Made by a program: the position numbers and the translations under genes | Shown here: positions 1-11,231 of the stretch, piece by piece | Layout of the letters: each line of letters starts with the position of its first letter | How positions within the stretch are numbered: the first letter of the stretch is position 1 | The notes under the pieces: model-generated | Database searches by the model: none | Told to the model about the DNA's origin: nothing | Seen by the model: the letters and a program-made list of their open reading frames with translations, nothing else | Assembly (NCBI GenBank): GCA_003996215.1 | Contig: QJPP01000829.1 | Span: forward strand, 310,001 to 374,000 | Direction: 5' to 3' | DNA length: 64,000 nt | From: Jaltomata sinuosa | Lineage: Eukaryota; Streptophyta; Magnoliopsida; Solanales; Solanaceae

Positions 1-302
1 CCCATTAGAGAGAAGGGGAATAGGTGAAGGCGGATGGATTTTTGGGAGATATTTTGAAATATGACTGGCTGACATATCTCGATAAAATTGCGGATGTGCT
101 GGTTGGCATCTTCATGCACTGTTCCTCCAAAGATCCCTTTTATTTGGATCAAATGGAGCATGGTGCTCTTCACATAAAAAACTACATTTCCCATCATGGG
201 TGGTAGGCGAATTGCACCTACGCCCTCTTGCACCATAGGCTCAACAACTTCGGCATCTATAAAGCCTCCATTTATACTATCGGTGTCACTAGATTCACTC
301 AT
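1..302 (-). pseudogene. Gag N-terminal fragment, Athila-like element E
   Basis: Open reading of 100 codons from an ATG at 302 running off the left edge of the window. It starts MSESSDTDS, continues with a run rich in Val/Glu and then the block NVVFYVKSTMLHLIQIKG and FGGTVHEDANQHIRNF, which is the start of the plant Ty3/gypsy gag core as I know it from Athila/Tat-type elements; it ends in FPFSLMG, the usual lead into the rest of the core. Gag forms the virus-like particle that packages element RNA. No stop or frameshift is seen in the visible part, but the element's state beyond the edge is unknown. The 5' LTR and primer site lie just to the right (408-1912) in the correct order for a minus-strand element, which supports the start chosen. 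Confidence 0.72.
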
Positions 303-407
303 GAACTAGCCTGCTCAATCACAATATAAACAACAAACAAAATAAAAGAAACAAACACACTCAAGGTGATTTCAAATCTACATTCAAAATGGCTAAATAA
401 CTTAATC

Positions 408-424
408 CCCCGGCAACGATGGCA
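408..424 (-). promoter_or_regulatory. Primer binding site, tRNA-Asp type (element E)
   Basis: Read on the minus strand, TGCCATCGTTGCCGGGG follows the LTR end after a few A residues. It matches most of TGGCGCCGTTGCCGGGG, the complement of a tRNA-Asp 3' end used by many Athila/Tat elements. Mismatches cluster in the first half, so the site is decayed. Confidence 0.65.
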
Positions 425-428
425 TTTT

Positions 429-1912
429 TAATAACTCTCAAACATACTCTCCTATTAGGAGGTATCGATGATCATTAGAGCAAAACACATTTATAGTTTC
501 CAATGGATGTCGAGGTCATACCCACAGAGAATTTAGAGTTTAGCCTAGGTGATTATAAGACAGAGTTCACAACGAGAGTGAGTAATATAAAAAAGAAGGG
601 AATTGGGAATCTGTCACAATCTTGCAATTCAACAAAAAAAAATAAAGTAAAACAAGGTGTAGACAATAGAGAGGATGACTAGGGATGTGTGTCAAATGGG
701 ACTCGATCATGGAATAGAGTGAGTGCTTATTCTTGAAAATTCATGCTAAGTGACATGGGGAACCTTGATTTTAGGCATGGTTATTTATCTCTCGATCAAC
801 AACCATATATTCAATGGCCTTTAGTCAAGCACTATTGATTAATCAATAAACAACCAAGCTATTATTTAGGGAGGTCATACTATTTCTAGCTTTAGACCCT
901 TAAGTGGGTGATTCCGTTGATTTGAGCTATTTCTAGACTCAATCTAAATGGAAGCCTAAGTTCCCATTAGCAATTTCACATCTGAAGTCATGAAATCCTC
1001 TTTCAAGCAATAAGATAACCAAGTAAGGAAAATCAATGTTTGCAACCACTAACATTAGAGTTAAAATATGGTGAAATCACTAAACCCATATCAATACAGC
1101 AATTATAAACAAGAATTAGCAACACCCACACCCATTTATCAAGTACCCATCATCAACACATCCCTAGATAAGAGGTTTAGCTACTCATGCTTAAGTAAAG
1201 AGGTATACCAAATGGGTAGTACAATTTCCCTTCCATTCAAGCTAAATGTCTCAATATCCAAGCTTAATTTGTACACAAATGGTGATTGTAAGAATTGGGA
1301 AGAAGGAATTATGAGAAACCCCTTCTTGTTCTTAGAAGGAAAAACTTTTTCACAAAGCTAAGAATATTTTTAAAATTCATAGCTATCTGAACTCTTTACA
1401 ATTGTGCCTAAAATGGGTTTATAAACATTCCCAAAATGTCACATAAACTTGGACAAAAATGCCCTTCGGGTAGTGTGCGGTTCACATGTTGTGATGTGCG
1501 CATCACACACTCTGTTTTAGTGATCTAGTGACTCAGCAAATTAGGCAGCTCCATGCGAATAGGGTGCAGTTTGCACAAGATATTTTGCATGTCACACAAT
1601 GACCGCACCTCTTGACAGATTCTTCAGCCAGCTTTCATCTCCATGTGGTGGGAGGTGCGGTACGCACCAAGCCAAGTGCGTATCGCATGAGGGCTGCATC
1701 TTTTAGCAGAATATTCATCTCATTTCCTCACTTCACACTTCACACTTCACTCATTTTTGGCTCTTTTTGGGTTTATTTCCTTGTTTTTCATATTTGAGCA
1801 TAAGTACCTGCATAGACATCAATAAAGGCCATAAGAACCTCTAAATCTTATCAAAACATAGCAATAATTCATGAGTAAAGGCTCAATAAGTTAGTAGATT
1901 ACCAACTTATCA
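429..1912 (-). repeat. 5' LTR of element E (family D LTR)
   Basis: On the minus strand it opens TGATAAGTTGGTAATC at 1912 and closes with a decayed TTATTA (ancestral TTATCA) near 429. It aligns along its length with the two LTRs of element D (39708-40988 and 46808-48317), sharing the opening, a region of GTGCG/CGCAC words (about 1450-1690), a TATA-like box, and the closing segment with TACTCTCC. About 1.48 kb. It must be the 5' LTR because the primer site and gag start follow in order. Confidence 0.85.
1418..1425 (-). promoter_or_regulatory. TATA-like box in LTR of E
   Basis: TTTATAAA in an A/T-rich stretch beside a conserved C/A-rich segment. The same LTR position in element D reads TATTTAAA (40206-40213 and 47303-47310). 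Conservation of an A/T box at the same place in three LTRs suggests the Pol II promoter. Confidence 0.45.
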
Positions 1913-2289
1913 GTGGGTAATGAGGAAGACAAAGAGTTATTTGCTTAAAATTTTAGGATGAGGAAAAAAGAAAAGAAAAATTGCTTTTTAAATAAGATGG
2001 GAGCATATTAAGGTTTTTTGGGTTTTAAGTGGGTTTACAACTGTGAATTGGATCGTGAATGCTTTCAGGGGCCGTGAATCCACTTACATGGGACCTTGAG
2101 GCCATAGATTACCTGCGGCCATAGGTTGGGTCGTGAACCCAAGTATGAACTGTATTCTTCCTTGTTATGGTTTGCTCATATGGTTTTCCAAGCTTCCATA
2201 TAAGGTCCCTTTATAAAATTTATTCAATTTTTTTGACTTTTGCACCACACAAATAAGGCACAAAAAATTCTAGAAATAATTTATGACAT
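1913..2289. other. Unassigned retroelement remnant
   Basis: No reading frame of note. The middle (about 2040-2150) repeats words such as GGATCGTGAATG, GGCCGTGAATCC and GGTCGTGAACCC, similar in style to the repeat words in the LTR at 7185-8369, so it is probably an LTR fragment. The rest is A/T-rich without recognisable features. Confidence 0.35.
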
Positions 2290-3120
2290 AGAGGGTTCAG
2301 AGGGTCATGCTGATGTGGTTCTCCATAGCAAGTACACTTTTTAAGAATGCCCTTACACCTTTGGTCCATTAGTGTCCTGACTTAGGTGTTCCACATCTTT
2401 CCATGTCTGGCCACATTGTCCAGTAGCTTAGAGGCCTCTTCAATAGTACTGTCACTAAGATCCCTTCCAGCCACAACATTTGTTATAACCTGGTTGGCTG
2501 ACTCCAAGCTCAGGAAGGACATCCCTAGTACTACTCTCTCACGGATCCCATATTCCACTAGTATGAGTAGAATTTGTTTGAACCTTCTCCATATATCTAC
2601 TAAGTGTTTGCGTTGTGTTTGTTTGATGTAGAGTAGGATGTTTTTGATCTCTTCCTTTGTTCTTACTGGTCACCATTCATTCAAGAAGACATTCACTAGT
2701 TCATCCCAAGTAGTGACGGTGTGTGGTGATATGTTCTTGTACCAAACCTTTGCTTCACCCATTAGTAGTATCTGAAGATCCCGAGCTTTAGTGTCTCATC
2801 AAGAATATGGGCATATTTATTCTGAGCAAACATCTACATAAAGTTCTTGAGTTGCTGATGTGATCATTTTCAATAGAGTTGTAAAACAATCCCTCGGCCC
2901 GGAGAATACTATAGATGGTGGGATTGATTCTCCATGCCTCTCTCTTAACTTGGTGTTGTACTATTGAATCAATACATGCGATAGTGCTAGCTTTGATTAC
3001 AGGCTCAACTTCTAGATCATGTAGTTTTGTATCAACAACTATTTTTTTATTAGGGTTCTCTATGGAACCTATCTTACATACAAGACAAAGAATAAGAAAG
3101 CGATGGAAAAGAACGACTTA
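2290..3120 (-). pseudogene. Gag remnant of element I
   Basis: Read on the minus strand, several frames together give a gag core: near 2700-2790 the block GEAKVWYKNI followed by TTWDELVNVFLNEW, then an Arg/Lys-rich helix region, a conserved region ending EEASKLLDNVA near 2410-2440, and a Cys/His cluster (CTCYGEPH...C) near 2300-2350 resembling a nucleocapsid zinc knuckle with one Cys replaced. The N-terminal part (2790-3120) is poorly preserved. Several stops and frame changes, so not functional. Its position just left of a primer site and LTR (3162-4646) fits the gag of that minus-strand element. Confidence 0.6.
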
Positions 3121-3161
3121 ATTAAGTAGACACCTATAGCAATCAAAATTTTCATTGTATT

Positions 3162-3181
3162 CTCTGACAACAAAGGCAATT
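3162..3181 (-). promoter_or_regulatory. Primer binding site, decayed tRNA-Asp type (element I)
   Basis: On the minus strand TTGCCTTTGTTGTCAGAGA lies directly after the LTR end. It retains about two thirds of TTGGCGCCGTTGCCGGGGA, the tRNA-Asp complement. The spacing to the LTR end at 3184 is right. Confidence 0.5.
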
Positions 3182-3183
3182 TT

Positions 3184-4646
3184 TGATATGTTTAAGATAC
3201 ACCCCACTTTTGATGTAACATGGTCATATGATATTTTACTAACCTAACTAGTTTGAGGTCGAATCCACATGGAATATGGGAGAGCTCCTCAAGGTATGTA
3301 TTGGTATAGCTATTCAATTTATAGCCAGTTTCTTACCCTTAACAGTTGTAGAGATAGATTTGTAAATTAAATGTTTAAGACAAAAAATAAATATGCTAAA
3401 AGTAAATATTCTTTTAAAACCTATAAGATTAAAAAACTAACATTGTGTCCCCATAATGGTTGCTTTGTTCGTCAATATTCATGTAACTACATGCACTTAG
3501 GGTTATAGATATGCACTCAATCTCCTGCACTATTACTTAGCCTCTTTCGAGTTCATGAGCAGTTTATCCTTATATGATGCTTCATAACTATATGAGTTAT
3601 TGACAATACCGATTATGCCAAGTAGATTTATTTATTGCTAATGTAAATCTATAACACAAGGTTTAACGCATCATGTTCATGAAAATCTTCTTTTATCAAA
3701 TTTTAACCCGCTCTTTTGAGTCTATAGATTAAGATATTATAGCATAGATCAATGTTTATAATTACCAATCCTTTTAATTATGAATGAAATGAAGTTTAAT
3801 ATCTAACAGCCTAGTAACATGCAATTAAATAAAAACCTTATGAACTTTACAATCTCATTGGATTTTACAACCTTAATAGAGGATTTAGCTACTCATACTG
3901 GTAATAAAATAACAAGAACATAAATTAAAAGAATGCGTTAACTTACTACAAATGTTGAAAACTTGAACAATGTTAAAGACTTTATTCAAGAACTAAGAAA
4001 ACTATAAACTTTGACGACAAAAACAACTATACTAAAACTAAGGAAAAAGTTATTAACTTCTGACAATAAAAGCGTACATGTCTATTTATAATGATCCATG
4101 AAAGTAAAATCCTACAATATTAAGGTAAGTTCCACAGATAAGCTTTACAGTCCAATCTACGGTCATTAAATGCTTTTCAGGCAGTGGAATCAACTTTGCA
4201 CTGCCGTTGATTGCCCATTAGGTTTCTTGAAGTCACATTATTTTTCAGTTTGTGATTGTGCTTTGATTTCATGAGTATATTATTGCCTCAAAAGTTTTCT
4301 TGACATCTCATGTATTTCTTCATGAAGTTTAGGTCATTATTTGAGTTTGCGACCGTCTTTCTCTTCGTGTGCCGATCTTTGTCTATAGGTTCCTGAGTGA
4401 TATTCTTTCTGAATCTCTCCATAACATATGTGCTTTGTCAAATGATTTGCGGTACATAATGCGACTATAAATCTCCTAAAATCTGGCAGTTTATTGTGTT
4501 TTATGACTTTTGGCAATTTAGACATCAAAATCTTACAAAACAAGAAACTAACAAGAAAACCCAAGAAAATATAGTGAAACAAATCTAAGAACATTCAAAA
4601 GAATAAGTAAACGATAGATAATATGTGCTAATTTCTAGGCACATCA
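3184..4646 (-). repeat. 5' LTR of element I
   Basis: On the plus strand it begins TGATATG and ends CACATCA, i.e. TG...CA ends with a short terminal inverted repeat; on the minus strand it opens TGATGTGCC. Length 1463 bp. A decayed Asp primer site and a gag remnant follow on the minus strand, which makes it a 5' LTR. No second copy is in the window, so it cannot be confirmed by pairing. The interior is A/T-rich with no good reading frame. Confidence 0.6.
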
Positions 4647-5344
4647 TATCTCCATCCCCTATATCACATCAATAGTTGGAATTATGGTCTTCCATGTTCT
4701 ACAAATGAGGAATGATATTTTGAAAGGTTGTTTCTTTGGCCACATATAAGTAAAGATTTGCCCCTTCTCCTCCATATGCCAAATTTAGTTCCAAGCAGAT
4801 CTCACTGTGAATTTTCCATTCTTCTCACCTATCCACCAAGTACTATTTGGCTTCTCTGTGTCGGTTGGGGATGAATACTCTTGATAATATGATTCACCAT
4901 ATGAAGGGGTAATAACTGTGCTAGATGATTCCTATTCCACCCATTATTGTTAGCAAACTCTTTCACTTCTATCTCCTATGTTGTTATGGTTTATGGTACT
5001 AGATAATATAAAGATCTTAAAATTATCCAATAATCAAATCAAAACCTTGAATCACTTTTATACTTCCACCAAATCTGGTGCTCTACTAATTCTCTAATAG
5101 CTATAATCTTTTTCCCAAACTAGAGTGTCATATTTTCTCATATTTTGCTTGAGCCATCACTAGATGTTTTTTGTAATAATATTCCCCCATGAATGATGTC
5201 CATTGAGATGCCCCAATTTTAAAATTCCATCAAAGATTACAAAATAAGGTATTTGTAATATCAAATATTGATATGAACCCTATGCCTCATTCCTCCAGGG
5301 GTAAGCATAGATCCTTCCATTTTACCTAATATTACTCTTATTAT
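4647..5344 (-). pseudogene. LINE (non-LTR retrotransposon) ORF2 tail
   Basis: Minus-strand translation in changing frames gives a string typical of the C-terminal part of plant L1-type ORF2: near 5080 a VEHQIWWKYKSD-like block (usual: RDLVEHQIWW), near 4940 NGWNRNHLAQLLP and HMVNHIIKSI, near 4830 WWIGEKNGKFTVRSAWN, and near 4750 MWPKKQPFKISFL with a following W. The W-x-G-x-F-T-V-x-SAW and PFKISFF blocks are the zf-RVT domain that ends plant LINE reverse transcriptases. ORF2 copies the element RNA at a nicked target. Only the tail is left, with many stops. The left side is cut off by the LTR at 4646 and the right by the LTR at 5345. Confidence 0.6.
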
Positions 5345-6888
5345 TGTAATAACCCTCGTGGTCATTTTCATATTTTCATTTCTTTATCATTTTAACTCTT
5401 TTTGTAGCTTTTATATTATTTATTTGACTTACAGGGATATGTGGCATGCTTCCTGAGGTGTTTTGTCAGGTTTAAGAGTAGTTTCCCTATTATAGAACTC
5501 TTAAAGTTGAAATATTTGACTTTGGTCAACACTCAGAGTAAACAGGCTCGGATGAGAATTCCATTAGCGCTATTAGCTCTAGAATATGGACTATGGGCTA
5601 GTGAGATCTTTAGTTTGGGTACCGAGGCTTCCAAACTCATTTTGAGCACTTGGATAGTTTTTAGGAAAAACCAGAAAAGTATTGACTTTGGTAAATATTT
5701 TATTAAGATGACCTGCGTTGGACATTTTGACGATTCCATTGAATCTATAATGCCATTTCTAGTTGGGTAGCATGTTTGGTTTATGGTCACCAGATTCTGA
5801 GTGAATCCAGAGGGTCTATTTAGAGACTTTTTAACTTGGGTTGTTACTGGTTTTTACCAGCTGCTGGTGCAACTACAAGTCATTCATCGCATTCGCGATG
5901 AGGCCCTCATAATTGTGAAGGTCAAGGAATTTGACCATCACATTCGTGAGCTATCCATTGCATTTGTGATGAAGAACCTGGTGGACCTGGTATCGCATTC
6001 ATGAGGAGACCATCATGATCGCGATGGGTCTCGTGGGTGCTGCATTGTGTTTGCGACATAGATCCTCGCATTCACGAAAAAAGGACCCCTGGCAGTTATG
6101 TAGTTACACCACTTCATTTATATCATCATTTCAAACAAAAATTGGTCTTTGAGAGCTTAGGAAATAATTTCTTGGAGAATCCTTCACCTATATCTATTTC
6201 GGGTAAGTTTATTATGTTTCCTCGCTTATTTCCCATTAGTTTTATACGATTAGTTCTTCCTTATTTTGTTGAATCCATGTTTAATTATTGAATTAATTCC
6301 CTTGATAAAGTAAGCTTCTGGAGTTGATAAGTTAAGAAAGAGACTTGTAGTCTAGGTATATTATGGACTTGTCTTACATGTTTACTTCACTTACTCATCT
6401 CTGGTTTACTGTTCATGTCTTATTTATTATAGTTGGTTGAGGATCTTACCAGTACACAGTGGTTGTGTACTGATTCTGTACTTGCTTTTCTTTTTGGGAG
6501 TACAGGACATATTTTAGTGGCTGACACACGACCTCACTTGTAGTCCCACCGAATTCAGATCTCATGGGTGAGCTACTTCGGTCGAGCTACCTTGTCATTT
6601 TCATTTGGTTCTAGCCCAATTATTTCGAGATTAAACTCTCATTTTGCTTTTGGGGTTGCATCCCCGTATTCTAGATGATTGGTAGAATGTTTTGGTATGG
6701 TGACTTTTAAGTTCTACGGAGGTTTTCCGCTGATTCTTATTTTGCTAGTGTTTTGAGATTATAAATGATAGTTTATTTTATCGTAGACTAGTTTTGAGCT
6801 GTTAGAATGGTTATGTTTTTGGTCGATATTAGTTTGCTCATCTGGGGGTTCTGGGTGGGTGCCACTCATGGCGGGTTGGGTCGTGACA
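5345..6888 (+). repeat. 5' LTR of B1 (related to LTR A)
   Basis: Begins TGTAATAACC and ends GGGTCGTGACA, 1544 bp, followed by the Met primer site. The first half aligns with the reverse complement of the element A LTRs: shared words include GAATTCCATTAGCGC, CTTTAGTTTGGGTACCGAGGC and a cluster of TCGCGATG words (5885-6085). The last 115 bp match 23265-23379. Confidence 0.75.
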
Positions 6889-6892
6889 AAGA

Positions 6893-6904
6893 TGGTATCA
6901 GAGC
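6893..6904 (+). promoter_or_regulatory. Primer binding site, tRNA-iMet type (B1)
   Basis: TGGTATCAGAGC, four bases after the LTR end, a perfect match to the complement of the plant initiator tRNA-Met 3' end used by most Ty3 chromoviruses. Confidence 0.9.
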
Positions 6905-7104
6905 ATTAGGTTCATTGATCTTGTCATACTAAAATGAGTCTAGTAGTCTTGCTGAACGGTATGGAGACGTCTGTACTTTTCTTCGAGAGGCTATAGGACT
7001 TTAGGAAAACTATCTCTTCATTCTTCCTTCATGCTATAACTTGATTCCAATTGGTATCTAGTGATACAAATTGGTATCAAACTCCTTTCACTCTTTGTCT
7101 GCAG
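6905..7104 (+). other. B1 untranslated leader with primer-site-like repeats
   Basis: 200 bp between primer site and gag start. Contains CCAATTGGTATCT (7047-7059) and AAATTGGTATC (7068-7079), both echoing the primer motif TGGTATC. The leader of B2 has the same repeats. No reading frame. Confidence 0.5.
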
Positions 7105-9253
7105 ATGGTTGATACGAGAAATAATAGAGCGAGAGCAGTGGTCCCAGTAGCAGGCCCAGCTATCAGAGGTAGAGGAAGGGCAGTTGAAAGATGAGAATAA
7201 ACATAAGCTGTTGGCCTAAACTAAACTAAACTAAACTAAATGCAGTACATAGGCCCAAAATATAAGCATGCATAAATAACTGAAAGTGCAAGAGTAAACT
7301 GAAAACATGTTGAAAGATGAGAATAAACATAAGTTGTTGGCCTAAGGTACCTTATTGAAACTAATATTGTGGGAGAGTCTATTAACCTACATAAACCACA
7401 TGAGCTAAACGTGGCGTCCGATGTATATGCCCCATCGAGAGGACCCAATATACCTTGCCAGGATATAAAGGTATGACTGTGGCGTGATCACTAAATCTGA
7501 TACCCAACAGAGGGGACTTATAATCCTACGTTGGCATATAGGTCTGGAACCTTAAGGGTACGCTGAACCCTAGTCCAACTCGGTGCTAAACACTATTCCC
7601 AAACTTAAGACTAATATCTTATTAAACTGAAGTTGAAGCTTTGAGAAGAAAGCCCTAGGTCTGGAAATTTAGAGAAGAATGCTCTTTTTTGCTTGAGAAT
7701 TGACTTGTGAGGTAAATGATTTGTTTTGGGGGGGGTTTTCCTAAATAAAATAACCCTAAGACTATTTATAGTCGGAGCTAAAATAAGAAGGAAAGGTCTG
7801 AATTTCCCCTGAGAAATTAACTTAAAATCTGCTAGAAAACACTCGTCTCAAGCTTCACGGATGGTTTCCATGACTTGTGGAAACTTTCACGGCTCATGGA
7901 ACCCTGTCGTGGTTCCTGAGTAGGAAATCTGAGCTACTAGAATGGGTTCCACGAGTGTGGTTCATGAATCGTGGAAACTTTCACGGGTCATGGATCCCAC
8001 TCGTGGATCCTGGGGACCCTTAGGCTAAGCTACTGGAAAGGTTTTCGACGAATGGGTTCCACGACTTGTGGAAACTTCCATGGATTGTGGATCCCGCTCA
8101 TGGTCCCTGAGCACTTAGTCTGATCTACATGAATTGGTTCCAAGAGTGTGGTTCACGACACGTGGAAAATTCCACGGTTCGTGAACCCTGTTCGTGAACT
8201 TGACTTTAGAAGGGCTGGCCTCTGATCTTAGTTCTAAGAGTCTAGTCCCCGACTCGTGGACTATTCCATAGCTCATAGATCTGACTCGTGGTTTGGTTGA
8301 TAGTTGAAATAATTATTTCTTCCTGGTTTTCTAAGCTGAGTCTAGGCTTGAAAGTTCTGGGGTGTTACAACTGATAAGTTCTTCCATCAAATGATAGGAC
8401 CAGTTATTACAGGGAATGAGCATGAGATGCTTACTAAGTTTCTGAAGGTGAAACCTCCTACATTTCAGGGTACCGAGAAGGAAGATGCTTATGAATTTAT
8501 CTTGGACTATTATGAAAGGCTGCACAAGCTGGGCATTGTGAAATAGCTGGGGTTGGGTTTGTCACCTTTCGACTGCAGGGTGATGCTAAGCAATGGTAGA
8601 GGTTTCATATGGAATGTCGGTCATCTACTTTTCCTCGGCTGACTTGGATGGAGTTTCGTGCTCTCTTTTTAGAGAAGTATATGCCTCATACCTTGAGGGA
8701 TCATAAGAAGGATGAGTTTCTAGATCTTGAGTAGGGTAACATGTCAGTTTCAGCATACGAGGGCAAGTTTCACGCCTTAGCTCATTTTGCTAGTTAGTTG
8801 TTGGGCACCAAAGAGGAGAGGATTCAGTTGTTTGTGAAAGGTTTAAATACTAAATAGAAGGTGTTGTTAGTGCACATAACTTCAGCAGGGAAGAGCTTCA
8901 ATGAGGTGACAGACTATGTAAGGAAATTGGAAGGGGTTAAACAGGTCGAGCATGCTAAGGTGTTTTCCAAGAAGTCCCAAAATCAGGGAAATTTCAGTGG
9001 TTGTAGTCCTGGGGCCACAATTAGCAGGTGTATTGCACTTGTCTGATTCAGTCAACCTTGCCCGCTTCTACAGGTGGTCGTCCGAGAGCCAGTCAGTTTG
9101 CAGGCCCACTCTTGACCGCGGATGTTTTCATTATGGTGATCTAGGTTACTTCAAGAGGGAGTTCCCTTATAGGAAGATAGGTAATCAGGCTCAGCAGCAG
9201 TCTAAGGCCGTGGTCCCATCGGCTAGAGGTGGTTATACTAAGGGTGGTCCATA
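7105..9253 (+). pseudogene. Gag of B1, interrupted by a solo LTR
   Basis: The ATG at 7105 opens MVDTRNNRARAVVP, a usual start for chromovirus gag. The frame is broken at about 7184 by a solo LTR and resumes at 8370. The core (retrotransposon gag domain) follows: FLKVKPPTFQG near 8440-8470, then in shifted frames a WRFHMECRSSTFPRLTWMEF block near 8600 and EKYMPHTLRDHKKDEF near 8675. A single nucleocapsid knuckle at about 9120-9165 reads CFHYGDLGYFKREF: the second Cys, the His and the last Cys of CX2CX4HX4C are replaced by Tyr, Tyr and Phe. Gag builds the particle and binds RNA. At least six stops or frame changes make it non-functional. Confidence 0.8.
7185..8369 (-). repeat. Solo LTR, C-like family, inside B1 gag
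   Basis: Ends on the plus strand with GGGGTGTTACA (minus: TGTAACACCCC), like the C LTRs, and shares the blocks TCGAGAGGACCCAATATACC, CTTGCCAGG and GTGATCACT with them. About 450 bp of the opposite end seem to be missing. A 35-bp stretch at 7185 recurs at 7311, and (CTAAA)x5 sits at 7216-7240. From 7850 to 8290 four degenerate units built on CACGAGTCGTGG-type words repeat at roughly 110-130 bp. No internal genes, hence a solo LTR left by LTR-LTR recombination. No clear target duplication. Confidence 0.65.
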
Positions 9254-9297
9254 GGAGTAACTTTTAGGGAGGCTGGGGAGACAGCGGGAATGGTGGC

Positions 9298-9861
9298 GTG
9301 GGTAGGGCTGCGGCACAGCCAGCTAGGAAAGTTGTTCAGGTTGATGATCGGGCCTACTATTATGCTTTTCTAGGGAAGTATGAGGCTGAGGCATCAGACG
9401 CAGTGATCACAAGTACCATTCTTGTCTGTGATAGGATGACTTTTGTACTATTTGACCCAGGTTCTAGTTACTCTTATGTGTTTGTGAATTTTGCCTTGGG
9501 TCTGGATTTGATTTGTGATGTTCTTGATTCCCCTATCCATGTTTCTACCCCGATTGGAGAGTCTGTGATAGTGACCCATGTTTATCGTACTTGTCTTGTG
9601 GTGTTTGTGGGGTTACAGACTTGGGTAGATTTGGTTATTCTGGACATGTTAGACTTTGATGTTATTTTGGGGATGATTTGGTTGTCTCCATGTCATGCAG
9701 TGTTGAATTTTAATACTAAGACTGTGACTCTAGAGATTCTGGGTAAAGATAGGTTAGAGTGGCAAGGTGTGTACAAGCCTAAGCCAGCTAAGATCATATC
9801 ATTTGTCCGGGATAGGAAGCTAGTGCAGAGAGTTTTTTTGGACTTCTTGGATTATCTCTGA
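9298..9861 (+). pseudogene. B1 aspartic protease
   Basis: 187-codon open stretch. A linker (about residues 1-45) is followed by the retropepsin-like domain: VLFDPGSSYSYV near residues 51-62 carries the catalytic Asp but in a DPGS setting instead of the usual DTGA/S; many chromoviruses of this group do have DPG. The second conserved block DFDVILGM near residues 119-126 is intact, followed by W-L-S, typical of RVP_2. It cleaves the polyprotein into mature parts. A stop at 9859 separates it from RT in the same frame (the RT part starts at 9871), so one substitution probably split a fused pol. Confidence 0.8.
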
Positions 9862-9870
9862 GATGATAGT

Positions 9871-10671
9871 GTGGAGTCCCCATCAATTGAGCTAGTTACG
9901 ATTGTTTTGGAGTTTCAGGAGGTATTTCCGGCGGACCTACCTGGTATGCCTCCGGATAGAGATATTGATTTTTGTATAAATTTAGAGCAGGGCACTCACC
10001 CAATTTCCATTCCTCCATATCGTATGGCTCCGGCAGAGTTGAGGGAACTTAAGACTCAGCTTCAGGAACTCATAGATAAGGGTTTTATCCATCTCAGTTC
10101 TTTACCTTAGGGTGCTCCAGCCTTGTTTGTGAAAAAGAAGGATGGTAGTATGCGGATGTGCATAGACTACAGACAATTGAACAAGGTTAGCATACAAAAC
10201 AAGTACTCTTTACCCCGTATAGATAATATCTTTGACCAACTACATGGTGCGTCTGTGTTTTTGAAAATTGACTTAAGGTCAGGGTACTTTTAATTAAAGT
10301 TTAGTCCCGAGGACATCCCTAAGACTGCTTTTTAGACTTGGTATGGGAATTATGAGTTCCTAGTGGTGTTGTTTGGGTTTACCAATGCACCCACACCATT
10401 CATGAGTTTGATGAATAGGGTATTCAAATCTTATCTGGATTCGTTCGTTATTGTGTTTATAGATGACATCTTGATCTACTCTAAGAGTAGGGAGGAGCAT
10501 GATGAACATCTTCGCATTGTGTTTGATATTTTAAGGCACCAGAAGCTATATGCAAAAATTTCTAAGTGTGAATTTTGGTTGACTTCAGTTTCTTTCCTTG
10601 GTCTTGTAGTGTCAGAAAAAAGGGTGATGGTGGATCCCCAGAAGATTGAGACAGTTAAGAGTTGGGTCTGA
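9871..10671 (+). pseudogene. B1 reverse transcriptase
   Basis: Same frame as the protease. The linker PGMPPDRDIDF and PYRMAPAELRELK leads to RT; a stop at 10108 follows. RT blocks: VKKKDGSMRMCIDYRQLNK region near 10130-10180, KIDLRSGY near 10265, FGFTNAP near 10372, and the catalytic VFIDDILIYS near 10456-10485, with both Asp residues present. Further stops at about 10291 and 10334 and a final one at about 10669. The enzyme makes the DNA copy of the element RNA in the particle. In-frame stops without frameshift suggest decay by point mutation, several as TAG from C-to-T change. Confidence 0.85.
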
Positions 10672-10680
10672 CCTAGATCT

Positions 10681-11231
10681 TTGACTGAGGTGAGGAGTTT
10701 AGTGGGGCTTGCAGGCTACTACCATAGATTTATCAAGAATTTTTTTTCCATCGCTACTCACTTGAAGAGGTTGACTAAGAAGGAGGTACCGTATGTGTGG
10801 TCTGACAAGTTTGAGGAGATCTTCCAAAAGCTCAAGACACTTCTTACCACAGCTCCCATCCTATTATTGCCGGTAGAAGGTAAGGATTTCATTGTATATT
10901 GTGATGCTTTACATTTAGGTTTGGGTTCTGTATTAATGCAGGACAGAATTTCATATCTTATGATTCAAGGTAGTTGAAGCCTCATAACAAAAATTATCCA
11001 ACCCACGATTTGGAGTTGGCAGCTGTGGTTTTTGCACTTAAGATTTACAGGCACTATCTCTATGGTGTCAAGTATGAATTGTTCACCGATCATCACAGTC
11101 TGCAACATGTATTTACTCAGAAGGAATTTCATCTGAGGCAGATGAGGTGGATGGAGTTATTTAAAGATTATGATGTGACCATCCAGTACCATCCAAGTAA
11201 GGCTAATGTGGTGGAAAACGCATTGAGCTAG
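10681..11231 (+). pseudogene. B1 RNase H domain
   Basis: Begins in frame with RT (SLVGLAGYYHRFI, the RT connection), then the RNase H: IVYCDALHLGLGSVLMQ with the first catalytic Asp, a one-base frameshift near 10965-10975, NYPTHDLELAAVVFALK with the catalytic Glu, LFTDHHSLQHVFTQKEF with the next Asp. The last block reads VVENALS, where the usual VADALSR Asp is Asn. It removes the RNA strand of the hybrid during copying. Broken by the frameshift and by a stop at 11229. Confidence 0.8.

Noticed and set aside
1068..1361. 97-codon plus-strand open stretch
   Set aside because: Lies wholly inside the minus-strand LTR of E; the same segment in D's LTRs is not open, and no motif is present.
5441..5770. 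109-codon open stretch (plus) and 85-codon one (minus)
   Set aside because: Inside the B1 5' LTR; the aligned part of LTR A does not keep either frame.
7216..7240. (CTAAA)5 as a telomere-like repeat
   Set aside because: The plant telomere unit is TTTAGGG (CCCTAAA); this is a 5-bp microsatellite and very short.
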